Shown here piece by piece: positions 16,950 to 27,939 of a DNA stretch of 49,909 nt. The DNA lies in the NCBI GenBank assembly GCA_002077045.2, contig KZ111147.1, positions 1,457,589 to 1,507,497 of the forward strand. Direction: 5' to 3'. Within the stretch, counting starts at the first letter, position 1. Each line of letters starts with the position of its first letter. Position numbers and translations under genes: made by a program. The notes under the pieces were generated by a model, which saw only the letters and a program-made list of their open reading frames with translations, made no database searches and had not been told where the DNA came from. The DNA comes from Rachicladosporium sp. CCFEE 5018 (Eukaryota > Ascomycota > Dothideomycetes > Cladosporiales > Cladosporiaceae).

Positions 16950-19900
16950 TCATCGAACACTCCCAAGCCACCACAGCAGACTGCCCAACCCAACGTTCAA
17001 GCCCAGATGCCAGCCAACGGCCCAGACCATGCTGTACAGGTACTTCGGCGAGAAGACCGTCCAGATGAAGAGATGGGTTCGCAAAGCCGTGCAAGCTGCC
17101 ATGACAGCTACCAGGCTTGCTGAGACGAAGCAAGTCATCGTTGTGAGGTATATGTGGTAGGACGTCGAGTCTTGCTTCTTCGAATCTTGATTGCGTCTGG
17201 GTAAAGCAGTGCTCGTGCGAGCCGCAGCGACAGCGCCGTTGTGCAATCGTTGCCGCTCCTCCGTCACCCATAGTCTCGCCCCACTGGTAGGCTCCATGAC
17301 CTTGTTGATATCTTCTGCGTTTCTGACAACGGGATCTGCATCATCGCTTTGTCGAAGCATGCCCATAGCGGCGCCACACCACCACACAGCCCCGGCCCAA
17401 TTCCCCGCAAATACCAGCAGCGCCACGAGACCGACGTTGTAGTCTGCGATCCCGTTGTAGGCGTTGCCCAAGTCTATGCTCGATATAGAGTTCGAGCCAC
17501 CGAACGCAAAGTATGTTGTTTGTGTCAGAAGCAGAGTCGAGACTGCAAGTGCTAGAGGTTGCGACGGCTGCAGAAGCCGTGATAGAGACATACGCTGCAG
17601 AGAGATGAGCAGGAAGAGCGGAATGTTGGGCGTCCGAGTCTGTGTGACGAGAAAGAGCGTAAGGAGCGGCTGTAGGCGTTCAGATGGCGAAATTCCTGTT
17701 CCATGTCAGTATACCGGCTCAGTGTCCATGGAGTGTGAGGGCGATCTCACGTTTGCTTGCGGTCGAAACCCGTCGTCTGGTCACCACAGTAGCTACCACG
17801 ACAAATGTCAAGACCATAACCAACATCACGAATACAACTCTTGCCTGGACAACCAAATCCAAGTCCTTCGTGAAGTCCCTGACCCTCTGGCCCAGCCCAA
17901 GGACCAGCTCAGGTGCATCAGCTTGGGTGAAGTTAAGCTTGAACACTACAGCCGCCAGTACAACGACGAAGGCGACGCTGACAGCGATCTCCAGTACCAC
18001 CAGATCAGTAAGTGTAGTCACCGCTATGTCGAAGCTGATGTATGCGTACGTAGCCAGCACCAGCACCCACATCAGCTCATGATGCGCCAGGAATAACGTC
18101 TGCACAATGTCCGGCTCACCAGCATGCTTCTGACCAGTCTGATTCCAGCTGATCATGATACGGTGCAGAGCAATAGCCGGCACCGCCAATGCAGCCCGTG
18201 ACACGCTGTAGGTGCTCCACAAGCGGATGCTCGAGCCTTGTCGAGCTTCTTTGGCTGCCAAGAGGGCGAGCCAAGCGGGTGTGAGCCAGTACCAGAAGTG
18301 CTGCTCTTCTTCGACGTAGGAGCTTGCGAACATCATGACGCCGTAAAGTACGACGAGGAAGCTGAGGGTGAGACCTGCTGTTGTAGGGGGCCAAAGACTC
18401 GGGAAGGCCAGAACCGCCAATGATAGGCTCAGTAGTGCGAGTGCGGTACCAAGCACCATACAAGGGATGTCGTAGGAGCTTGCAGTGCTACTCAAGACGT
18501 CTTGTGCATCATAGAGGAACTCCTGAAGGGCAGCAATTTCGCTGTCGGTTCCATGCAGCAATGCTGCTCGAGCTGCTCGGCAGGCCAGGCCTTGCTGCTC
18601 GCCTCGGACGTGGTCGCAGGACTCCGGGTTTGTTCTGTTCAGTGTCGCGCGATGCAATCCGATCGTGATATTGAGCTGCTCTTCACCGAATGTCGCCCCG
18701 ACGATCCGTGTCATCTGCTTCGCGTTCCTTCTCAGCGCGTCGCGTAAACCTGTCTCCCCAAGCACATCCTTGATCTCCTCGACGGTGACTCCAAGACTGT
18801 TCTTCGGCACCGGAAAGCCCATCAGTCCCGCGAGGGTAGGCACAACATCACTTTGCTTCACTCTCTCGTAGAATTGAAATTCGGTCCCTTCTCTGGGCTC
18901 AGTTGGACACTTCCTCTCCTTCAAATCGCCACCAAACTTCGGACTCACGAACATCAGCGCAGGCTCCGTCTCTCCAGGACCACTGCCGCCGTGATTCCCT
19001 CCAGCGTTCATTCCATGGTCTCCCGCCAGCACCAATAACGTCTCTCCCAACGCCGCCTTTCTCTCCATAGCCTCCCATATCATCTTCACCACATCGTCCA
19101 TCTCTTTCTGCTTTCCAGGCATAGCCGGCCCCGCAGGTCCAGTCTTATGCCCAATATGATCCAGACCCAAATAATGCAGAACCAGCGCATTCCAATCACT
19201 TCTCCCAAGCTCTTCAGGCAGATGACGGGTAACATTGAGATCAACTTCGGTGAAATCCTAAAACCCCAAAAGAGAAAGGGGAAGATACTCAGCCTCGCAC
19301 TACTACACACTTACCTTGGAGATCTACTGACCGAAACGAAGAAGCTCGTCGTGCCGTCGCTTCTGTCGAAGAATGGAGGCGGGAAGAGTTTGAGCCACGT
19401 GTCGTCGCCGTAGAACGCGAGCTTGCTGTTTGGCAACGCTCGGAGCTGGGCTAACCATGTATCCTGGATTGTCAGAGAGGACGAGGTGTCGGACTCGGCG
19501 AAGTTGAGCAGGAGGTCCAGGAAAGAGGGCACGGAGCCGGTTGTGAGGGCTTTGATGCGTGGCATAGTCACTGTTGGAGGAGTGGCGTGCGCGGTGAAGG
19601 GAAGAGCATTGCCGGCACGGATGAGACTGGCAGATGGTCAGCATCTAAGCGGTTGTCACCTTCTACGTGACGGCCTGGTAATGTACCTCTGCGTAAACTT
19701 CATCTCGCTCTTATGCCCATAGACGAAGTCGCTACGCAGCGCGTCCACAACCATGAAGATGACCTTGTTGAAAGGCGCTTCTGCCCGCCCATCGATCCCC
19801 TCTATCCCAACCTCATCACTCCAAAGCTTTTCTCCATCTTCCCAAGTCGCGAGTCCAGGTAGCACGGGTTTGTAAGGGAAGAACCCCGTCGCGAAGACTA

Positions 19901-19970
19901 GGACTGCGATCGGGATGAGGAGGTTCGACAGGACCAGCGAGAGCGTGCGGAAGCGCTGAGAGCGAGACAT
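16950..19970 (-). CDS. las21: GPI ethanolamine-phosphate transferase 2 (Las21/Gpi7/PIG-G), copy A
   Basis: Las21 adds ethanolamine phosphate to the second mannose of the GPI precursor in the ER. Four exons (19970-19687, 19626-19332, 19257-17751, 17695-16950) give 943 residues, within family range. A signal-anchor helix (about 12-31) precedes the alkaline-phosphatase-type domain: FMVVDALRSDF (D76), PPTVTMPRIKALTTGS (candidate nucleophile T115), GLDHIGHKTGP (D226, H227, H230) and LAGDHGMNAGG (D273, H274). Many membrane helices follow, ending with SPKYLYSMVWAVGWHL. The last exon, often taken for a separate gene, joins through KRISPSERLQ after intron 17696-17750. The SMP3 gene of the same pathway lies about 16 kb away. 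Copy B has identical exon lengths. Confidence 0.93.
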
Positions 19971-20397
19971 GCTGGTAAGCTCACTCATGCCGTCGCGCAA
20001 CTGGTTGTAGGTGAGGGACGGAGAGATGAGAAACGGAATTCGGAGTTCAAGGGTGGTGCCGACGGCCACAGTGCTCTAGCTAGCGCTACGTCTCTCGCCG
20101 TCACGCTCGCCATCTCATCTTCTCATCTGAGCTTACATGAGGGAGTAATGGCGCGTCGAGGCAAGAGCAGAGAAGGTGTTCATGATGAGAATTAATTGGC
20201 ACAGGCGTTTGTGGAACGGATGAATTGGTAGCTATCTAAGACACCTCTCCTGAGGCCCCTTTTCTTAAAGCAAAAACTCTCCGTTGTCCATTGACAATCT
20301 TCTCCGCTCGGCAAGTGTCATCTGACCGCAGCCGCCGAGACGCGACAGAACGGTCCCTTGTGTCTGAGCTCTTGCCATCCACAATGTCCACCAATGC
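19971..20397. other. LAS21 promoter / Mei2-like 3' region, copy A
   Basis: These 427 bp lie upstream of LAS21 and downstream of the Mei2-like stop, both genes on the minus strand. A CCCCT stress-element core (20256-20260) lies about 290 bp from the LAS21 start and also occurs in copy B (42645-42649). Copy B's spacer is longer by about 36 bp. No ORF is supported. Confidence 0.35.
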
Positions 20398-23300
20398 CTA
20401 AGCCTTGGTGTTGTTCTTGTCCTTGCCCTTCGACGACGACGCAAACCTCTCCTCGCGCTTTGGATCAGGCACGATGTTGACGTGCTTGCCGAGACGACCG
20501 CCAGTCTGAGTGCGCATCATAGCGCCCGGGACTGGAGCACGAGGCGGCAGGACGTCGTAGTTGGTGACCCATGGCTGCTGCGGAGCGTTGCACATCATGG
20601 GTGGACCACCGACGTAGCCGGCGGGAGGGCGATGCGCCATGTAGCCGTTGTTGTAGGGCACTGGGTAGTTCATTGGCATCTGAGGCATCTGCTGCGGGCC
20701 ATAGCCCATGGGGAACTGCGCAGGACCGCCGTTGTACCCGTTGAAGCCGTTGAAGCCATTGTACCCATTATACATCGGGTGAGAACGGCCGGGGAGAGGG
20801 ACCTGATGCTGGAAGCCGGTATACTGGCCGACTGGAGCTGGGCTGTCCTCAGGAATGTACTGCTGGCCTTGATGCTGCATCTGCCAGGGAGCCGGAGCGT
20901 TGTTGGGGGCTGGAAGCGCTAGCTGACTGCGACGGGGCGGGCCTTGAGAGACCTCGTCGCGCTGGTGGCGAGTAGTGCCGCGATCGAAGCGGGATTGCGT
21001 GCGACGACCCTGGTCGCGAGCACGATCTCTAGGCGCGTACAAGCCTTGATAGAGTGAGTTCTCCATGGAGCGCTGAAGCTTGGCGTTATTGTCTGGCGCC
21101 GGCCATTCGCGCGGCGAACCAGCTGGGTGCTTCTCGTCGGCGTTCAATACACTGTACCACAGTCTGGGGCGGCACTGTGGTACCTCCTCTAGCATGCAGG
21201 AGTTACGGAATTTGGCCTCCAAGCATTCCAGGCCCTGGATGTTGGCGTAGTTGACAGCGACGGCCTTGTGGTACTTGTTGAATTCACCGGGCGGCTTTGT
21301 GGTGATGTTCGGCATGTGCAAGGCCGGCCCGTTCTCGGGAACCCAGTGCTCTACCCAGGTCTTCAGAGCCTCAGCGGAGATAAAGTTGACGAAGACATAA
21401 CCGACAGCTTGCATCTTGCGAAGGTCGATGCGGGCGTAAGTGAAATCATATTGGCCGGCATGGGTCATGTCCAGCATCCGGCGAGCATCCTCGGCGAACC
21501 ACTTGGTTGGAGTGTTGCGGATCATGAGGGTAGTACGCAAGTCGAGCCCGCGGCGAATCTTCTCGATGAGGACAGTCTGTGCTGACCATGTAAGAGATGG
21601 ACGGCGCATCTTGGGCCGGCCGTCGGTGGCGGCCTCTGGAACGTCCACTGGAGCTATGGCACCAGTCGTACCAACCTCGCCATCCATCGGAGGCCCGTCA
21701 TTGTTGGCGCTAGAGTCGGATCGGCGCTGTACAATGCCTGCTTGGATATGGCCAGGAATAGGCACGACCTCGCCCCATACGTCGACGACCACCGCAGAAC
21801 GCCCGGTCTGGCTGATGAAGGTGTTTTGGCTGACTTGACGCATGTGGCCAACAGCATCGGCATTTGCCATGGTAAGCGGGGCAGCAGAGTGGTCTAGGCC
21901 AGCAGTTCCACCAGTGAAGTATGGCGAGAACGGGGCGCCGCCATTCACGTCAACATTGCCGGAGAAGATATCGTACGGAACGATGGCGAAGTAGAGCGGC
22001 TGCGTGCAGTCAGTACATGATCAGGCTGTAGGTGAGGGGGAGGGTGATGTCAAGTTGGCCAACTCACGTGGAAAGCTTCGATTCGACCCTGCTGTCTGCA
22101 CGAAATTTCTACCAGGAAGGTGGCATCGGAGATCTTGTCGAGCTCGAAGTGGAACACGAAGTTGGGGTGGGGCGCCTCCAGCCTCTCGAAGGTACGAACC
22201 GAGGAGTAACGGCCGATGTCGCTATTGCGATAAGCGGCCATATGATGTGCGTTGATGCCATTGTCGATTGCCTGATATAGGCTATCCGCGACGTGCTTGG
22301 GACTCATGTGCGCCAGCTCATCTGGAAGGATCGTAGAGACCAGTACGCGCGCGTCGGAAGAGGGTACGCTGGACACAGTCTTATCCGCGCGAGCATAACT
22401 GGCACGGGTGATGAAGTCGACAACGGACACCTGACCACTCTGCTCGAAGGTAGTCTTCAGCTCCTCGGCGTACCCAACGCTGTCTGAGCAGATCAAGGCC
22501 TCGGTGGTCCCGTCCCCATTGACGACAGGCCCGATCCAATGGCCGCCGGTACGAATATGCTCATGCCAGGCATCCTGTGAGATCGTCAGTAAGCCTGGTC
22601 AACAGCGCCACGAGCATACGAGGGACGGTGGCTGTCAGCATACCGATGCCCTAGCGAAGTGGAAAAGTCCCTCCTCTGAGCGACCGCCTTGAGAATCGAA
22701 CCGCTCCTTAAAGAAGTCCGAGCCAAACGGCGCAAGTACCCTGAGGCAGTGACTAGGCATGTTCAAGCCGCCAAGGGTCTTAGCCCACGCGAACCCATCT
22801 GCGTTGATCGCCGCCTTGTGTGGATCACTGATGCCGTCGCTAGAGCTCTCGTACCCCATGGAGATCACGCCGGCCAGACTAGCATGGATTGGGTCAAAGT
22901 CGGCCGTGGCTGGGCTGACTGGACGGGAGACTTCCGTCGACTTGCTGCGCCGATTCTTGCTCTTGCTGTTACGTATCTTCTTCTTCACGTCCGGTGGAGT
23001 CGGAGCACGCGAGTCCAAAGCCTCCGTTGGGGAGCTAGCGATAGCAGACGGCACATACGGCTCAGCGAAGAAGTTGAGGCCAGATGCAGCGCTGGAGGAG
23101 GTAGACGGACGACCGTCGCTAGTGCTGTGCCGAAATCAGTAATTGTGCCTTCGAGAGAGGATGAGACAAGGTGCAACACATACTCGTGGCCGTCGCCCAT
23201 TGGACGAGGCGGCATGATGACAGCAGACTCATCGAACGTCTGGCTAGTCGCCTGCATGATGACTTCGGCAATCTCCGCGGTCATGCCAATGCCGCTGTGT

Positions 23301-23430
23301 CCATGTCAGTCAGATGTTTGTCGACGAGTCACAACAAAGGGTGCAGAGCATACCTCTTCTCGCTGGTCTTCGGCGAGATGGAGCGCGATGGCTGCGGAAC
23401 TGCTGGCTTGATGGAAGACTGGGCTGCCAT
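20398..23430 (-). CDS. mei2: Mei2-like RNA-binding protein, copy A
   Basis: Mei2-type proteins bind RNA through a special C-terminal RRM and control meiosis or development. Five exons (23430-23354, 23294-23184, 23124-22644, 22574-22068, 21999-20398) encode 925 residues. The Mei2-type RRM starts near residue 547: RTTLMIRNTPTKW, QYDFTYARIDLRKMQAVGY and VFVNFISAEALKTWVEHW. Upstream, residues about 60-390 include SDARVLVSTILPDEL and a degenerate RRM-like part. The C-terminal third is disordered and rich in Pro, Gln, Met and Asn-Gly repeats (YNGFNGFNGYNGG). Donors are GTATG or GTGAG. The start is MAAQSSIKPAVPQPSRS. Copy B is three residues longer because of the Asn-Gly repeat. Targets are unknown. 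Confidence 0.9.
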
Positions 23431-25959
23431 TGCGACGCGTGGTGTGTTAAAACTTGAGATGGGGTGGAGACAAGGGGTGGTTTGCAAAGAGTGCGTCGGC
23501 GGTGTACAAAGGTGATCTGGAAGTGATATCCAAGGACCAACTGCGCAGCGCTGAGCTTACGTGCCAAAGAAGTGAAGGATATGTTGTGGATGTCGGTGTA
23601 GCGTGTGTGGAATCAATGTGGGTCAAGAGTGTGTTTTGCTATGGTGAGGGGCGAGGAGAGAAAGTCGAGGGGCGAAGTTTTGAGACGGTGGGCGAAATGC
23701 TGCCAAGCCCCACGGGAGCTCCCTGCCTTGCTCTGGCAACGAGCTTCATCTTACGACTTTGGCAAGCACGCTCATCGCACTGCACTTGTCGCCAACGCAA
23801 CGATTGTCGTTCAACACGGCAGCATGGACAAGAGTCGACCATGTGCACTACAAACGCGTCACCACAGGTGGGACCATATCGAAGGCTCGAACAGCCAGTC
23901 GTTGTTGTAGCGTGATGCATACTTAACAGCACGAGCTGCGGAGTTGCTTCCGACGCTCTAAGAAAACTGATCTTTGCGACAGTTCGATCTTTCCGCTGCC
24001 ACAAGCATGGTAATATGTATTCCTGTGTAGAATTTGTAACCATGAGCGTAGATTGGATTGACTTTGTGTCTTTTCATGGAGTAGCAGAATGTTTTTACCG
24101 TATCGCAGTGGCTCCGTGGGTCAGCTCATATGTGCGCCCGGTCATCTGGGCGAGCGCTCGGACCAGGTGGGAGATAAGCTCAGATCTTGGCTTTCGCGCG
24201 CGGGACGGAGCGGGTATCGAGCAGACACGGCAGAACGCCTGTTGGCGACCATCGTACATTCGCGACTCCAGCAACAAAAGGTCGTGTCGTATATCCATTT
24301 ATAATCGTAGAGGGCTCCTGGCTGGTATAATCGCACAAAGGTACGTCGATTTCACGCTCAGTGCTGTCAGTATTGCGACGGTCTCGTCTCTCCGGTCGCA
24401 AGACGCGCGAAAGTCCAAGTGGCACAATTGACCCCGTTATGCCGACCACATATCTCGACTTGCCGGAATGCTGCTCTCGTCTCGATATATGCCTGGAAGA
24501 GCATTCCGTCTGCTCAAACTCGATCGCGACGTTCTCAACAGTGCTTTCGTTCGACGCTGCGAGGAACTCAGGCGTGGGCGACCCGGGCTTACACTGGACT
24601 CTGGATAACAACAAGGCTACTCGACAACCAATCGTACGACCTTCTTCCCGGATCTAATTCTTGAGGAGATTGGCGAGCAGGCTGGCTCAACAAGGATATC
24701 CGAATCGTAGCGCGATCCAAGTCCAGACTGCCTGTGCCTGGCCAGGGATGGAATGAGGGTGCCACTAGACAGCCAGCATCTCAACGCTAGCGTGCGGAAG
24801 ACGAAGTTGTAGCAATGAACGTACAGCGACCTCGGCATTCGCATTCAACAGGTCCACGAAGATGCCATGCCCTTCATGGGCGGCTAGCTTGATGAAGGAC
24901 AAGGCTGGTCGGCGAAGGTCATAGACAAGGCCACAACGACCTTTGGAACCACTCCGTCGTGCACCAGAGTGTCATCCGTATGACACTTGTCTGTTTCAAT
25001 ACAGTCGAACTCGCCATAACAGCATGATCCCGAATCACCCAAGTCCGATCACGAAAGGTCATGAGGAAGGCCATAGTGAACAAAGCCGAGCTTGCTGGTG
25101 ACGCTGAAGTGCGAACAGCTGCACTGAGACTGGGACTTGAATTTGGTGGCCCTCTCACAGCATCGGACAGGGCAGTCGAGTTCCGCCAGGCCGATATTGT
25201 CTCCGCGTGGCCCAAGTCCGATCACCAAAGACCATAGGCGAGGCCAAGGTGTTCGGAGCCAAGCATCTTGATGTTGATGAAGTGGGAAGAGTTGGACTGA
25301 GTCTGAAATTCGAGGACTGTGTACCTCTGATGACACATGGCATCATGTTGACCGTGTTTCCGCCACGAGCATGTGATGCTTGGCGGGGTTTCGGACGTCA
25401 ATGAAGGTTTGAATGCCACATGGCAATAATCCTCCTCCTGGATGTCTGGCAGCCTTGCGCTTGTACCGTTCAGGTTATAGCGACCATCGTCGACTACACC
25501 ATAAGCGACAGAGCTGCCCTCGTCACTGTCATATGGGATCTCCGCAAGTTGCAGGTTGCCAGTACTGCATGAGCTTGGCGGCATTGGCGGGCTGTGTGTT
25601 ATCTACTTCAGCGTGGAAGGAAGCGGCTATAACTCCAGAGCTGCACGCGCTCGTCGTATGAAGGCCAGAGATGGTCGAATGGGCGTTGCTGGCATCATCT
25701 CTGGAAACATTCCGTCCGGGTAAATCGTAGAGTGCTGGAGATCCATCGAGACTGTCGTCAGCCGACACTATTGTAGCGTACTGGACGCATACTTGGATCC
25801 GCGTGTAATCGAAGGTGCTGTATGGTCGTGACGAGCTGACGTAGCCGCAGGCAGGCAGTAAACATACTAGCGGGCGGACCGGTGATCGTCCTCAGCGCCG
25901 GCGACATCCGCATTGCATGAGGGCTGATCAAGACTCCGCGCCTACGCCAAAGCGGCAAT
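23431..25959. other. 2.5-kb region upstream of SEC15 and Mei2-like, copy A
   Basis: This is the largest stretch without a firm gene. It holds the promoters of two divergent genes. A minus-strand frame of 144 codons (24180-24614) is open in both copies, but substitutions show no clear codon bias. Around 24900-25400 is an imperfect repeat with a 173-bp period. Other minus-strand frames (25529-25768 and 25222-25584) are partly shared with copy B but interrupted by stops in one or the other copy. This may be a decayed gene; I recognise no domain. Confidence 0.4.
25038..25390. repeat. Imperfect 173-bp direct repeat, copy A
   Basis: The 15-mer CCCAAGTCCGATCAC occurs at 25038 and 25211, and the following 100 or so bases align at roughly 70% (AAGG/AAGA, GAGGCCA/GAAGGCCA, GATGAAGTG). 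The preceding 30 bases also align (CAGTCGA..CGCCA). A weaker third unit begins near 24900. Copy B has the same two anchors at 47443 and 47616, again 173 apart. Confidence 0.6.
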
Positions 25960-27505
25960 ATGCCTGGACTGATCGAGCCCTACGACGATCTGACCGGTGC
26001 GGTCCAGCAGGTAAGCCAGCTTCCGTCAGAATCTGAACACAGTATTGGATGTGGTGTACCGCGGCAAGGTGTGGCAGTGATGCGCAGGGAAGGAATAAGG
26101 GAGCTGGAGTCTCTGTGTAAGCGCTTGGGCGGAGCGTCGACATAAAGCATGCGGTATACGGGCTGGTGTTACCAACGTTCGCAGATATGCAGAGGTCGAT
26201 GTTGCAGTGTCACTACTTTGTCCCGACAGCGTCGATGGAGACGCGGAAGGGGCAAGATTTCTTCTCAAAGAACAAGCTGATAAGTTGGCCTCTGCAGATA
26301 ATCCTATCCTCCTCCGATACCGATTACCTCGATCAACTTATCCCGTTGTTGAAAAATGCAAAGACCCAATCTCATGTTCAGCCTTTGGTACAGGCACTCA
26401 ACCAGATCTCAACCGAACGTGAAGCCGAGATTGAGCGCATATGCAACAACAACCACCAGGAGTTCATCTCGAGCGTCAGCCAGCTCCAGAGCGTCCGCGA
26501 AGGTACAGTGACGCTGACATCGGAGATTCTAGAGCTGAGTCGATCGATCGAGGCAACTACTGAGAAGCTGGCCGAACAGAAGAAGGCACTCGTGGACAGT
26601 CGCAGTGTTCGCCAAAATATTGACGATACGACTCAAGCATTGAAAGACTGTCTGGAAGTTCTGCGCTTGGCGAACCAGGTGCACGATCTGCTCGGCAAGA
26701 AATCACACTATGCCGCACTACGAGCATTGGACGAGCTGCAGAATGTGCACTTGCGCGAAGTTACCCGCTACAGGATCGCGGACATGATCGAGCGCTCTGT
26801 GCCCGCTACACAGCATCTAATCGCTGAAGCGGTCAAGACAGATCTCAACACATGGCTGTACCGCATTCGAGAGACGTCGCAATTTCTCGGCGAAGTCGCA
26901 TTTTACCATACCGAGATGCGCCGTACTCGACAGAAGGAGCGATGGGCCGCTGAGCAAGACTCTTTCTTGGCAGCATCAAAGCTCAACTCCGCGATCGAGC
27001 TTGTAGCTGATGAACAGGAGGAGTTTGACGTGCTCAACAACGAAGAAGTACAAGTAGACTTCAGCCCGCTGTTTGAGTGTCTGCACATTCACGAAGCGCT
27101 CGGACAGATGGATGCCTTCCGCGCAGAGTACGCTACCACACGACGAAGACAGAAAGAGCTCCTGGTCCCCAGCAGCCTGACCCTCGACGATGACGATCTC
27201 GCTGGACTCAGCTCCCTCCTCGAAGGCATCGCAGGCTTCGCCATAGTAGAGCAAGCCACAATGCACAAGACGCCCGAAAACTTCCGCACCCGCGCAGACG
27301 TCGACGAGCTGTGGGACAGCATGGTGCAGTCAGCGATCACCCTGATCTCCGCCGCGCTGCCCTCAGTGACAAACGACGAGAAGCTTCTCAAAGTGAAAGG
27401 CGTCATAGCCCTCTTCATCCAAACAATGGACAGCTGGTCTTACTCCGTCTCCGCGCTCGACAGTCTCCTCCTCACGATCTTTTCAAAGTACTCCGACCTC
27501 CTCAA
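25960..27505 (+). CDS. sec15: Sec15 exocyst subunit, copy A, N-terminal part only
   Basis: Sec15 is the exocyst subunit that binds the Rab Sec4 on secretory vesicles. Exon 1 (25960-26010) encodes MPGLIEPYDDLTGAVQQ, a 287-nt intron follows (26011-26297, GTAAGC..CAG), and exon 2 (26298 onward) begins IILSSSDTDYLDQLIPLL. Family marks are EAEIERICNNNHQEFISSV and QVHDLLGKKSHYAALRALDE. The frame also stays open upstream into the intron, suggesting a false start MLPTFADMQ at 26166. Copy B has a 1-nt deletion and stop there, so the spliced model is preferred. Only about 419 of roughly 780 residues are visible before the gap. The last 620 bases are identical to the end of copy B. Confidence 0.9.
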
Positions 27506-27605
27506 NNNNNNNNNNNNNNNNNNNNNNNNNNNNNNNNNNNNNNNNNNNNNNNNNNNNNNNNNNNNNNNNNNNNNNNNNNNNNNNNNNNNNNNNNNNNNNN
27601 NNNNN
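27506..27605. other. Assembly gap 2 (100 N), non-collinear join
   Basis: Exactly 100 N join codon 419 of SEC15-A to the last 70 codons of VPS18-B. Neither the rest of SEC15 nor the first 890 codons of VPS18 can fit, so the true distance is not 100 bp. Contig 3 begins with 100 bases (27606-27705) identical to 5366-5465, and the first mismatch is at 27706. Any ORF read across the gap (for instance 27311-27817) is an artefact. Confidence 0.92.
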
Positions 27606-27817
27606 TGGGGATGGGGAAGGGGAAGAGGATCAGGGAATTGCAGAGGGAGGTCGGGAGAGTTGTTGCGGCTGGCGGGAGGGCGAGGAAGGAGGGGTTGGTG
27701 AGGGAGTTGGATGGACTTGTGGCGGGAGCTTGTGTGCTTTGTGGGGAGGGGGCTGTGAGGATGATTGATGAGCCGTTTATCCTGGAGACGGATAATAAGG
27801 AGGAGTGGGCAATATGA
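27606..27817 (+). CDS. vps18: Vps18 C-terminus, copy B (partial)
   Basis: This is the last 70 codons of a second VPS18: GMGKGKRIRELQREVGRVV, the second RING cysteine pair CVLCGEG, and the end RMIDEPFILETDNKEEWAI. It differs from copy A by two residues (T517A-like change after CVLCGEG, and A to T before DNKEEW). The first zinc pair and everything upstream are cut off by the gap. It is truncated by assembly, not demonstrably a pseudogene; upstream sequence may be merged into copy A. Confidence 0.85.
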
Positions 27818-27939
27818 GGATGCGATCATACCGATCTGGACAACATCTCGTCAACGCCACCGCAAGCCAGATGACGCGATTGAAAACGCTCTCTCGGGAC
27901 TGCCCACCGCACTGCCTTGTGACGGAACATCGGGCAGCT

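Larger units (their letters stand above)
5366..27505. repeat. Copy A of the ~22-kb duplicated segment
   Basis: The segment corresponds in gene order, strand and intron positions to 27606-49909. It runs from the 3' end of VPS18 to codon 419 of SEC15 and includes a 100-N gap at 10745-10844. Restoring that gap to its copy-B length (889 bp) would make copy A about 22.9 kb against 22.3 kb for copy B. Most of the difference is a deletion of about 667 bp in copy B's sugar transporter. Divergence is patchy, from under 2% to about 12%. Confidence 0.95.

Noticed and set aside
16950..17591. Separate 213-residue membrane protein gene
   Set aside because: It is the last exon of LAS21; the frame continues upstream and joins exon 3 through a 55-nt intron with correct phase. 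The same holds for 39313-39954.
17719..19170. Stand-alone 483-residue phosphodiesterase gene
   Set aside because: It is the large third exon of LAS21; the apparent C-terminus lies in the intron.
20398..21948. Stand-alone 516-residue RRM protein
   Set aside because: It is the last exon of the five-exon Mei2-like gene; upstream exons splice in phase.
23431..25959. tRNA, snoRNA or transposon in the long spacer
   Set aside because: I saw no cloverleaf with A/B boxes, no terminal inverted repeats with target duplications, and no transposase motif.
26166..27505. SEC15 starting at 26166
   Set aside because: Copy B breaks this frame, while the splice from 26010 to 26298 gives the family's usual short N-terminus in both copies.
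27311..27817. Fusion protein reading through the second N run
   Set aside because: It joins two contigs through a placeholder gap and mixes a non-SEC15 frame with the VPS18 tail.
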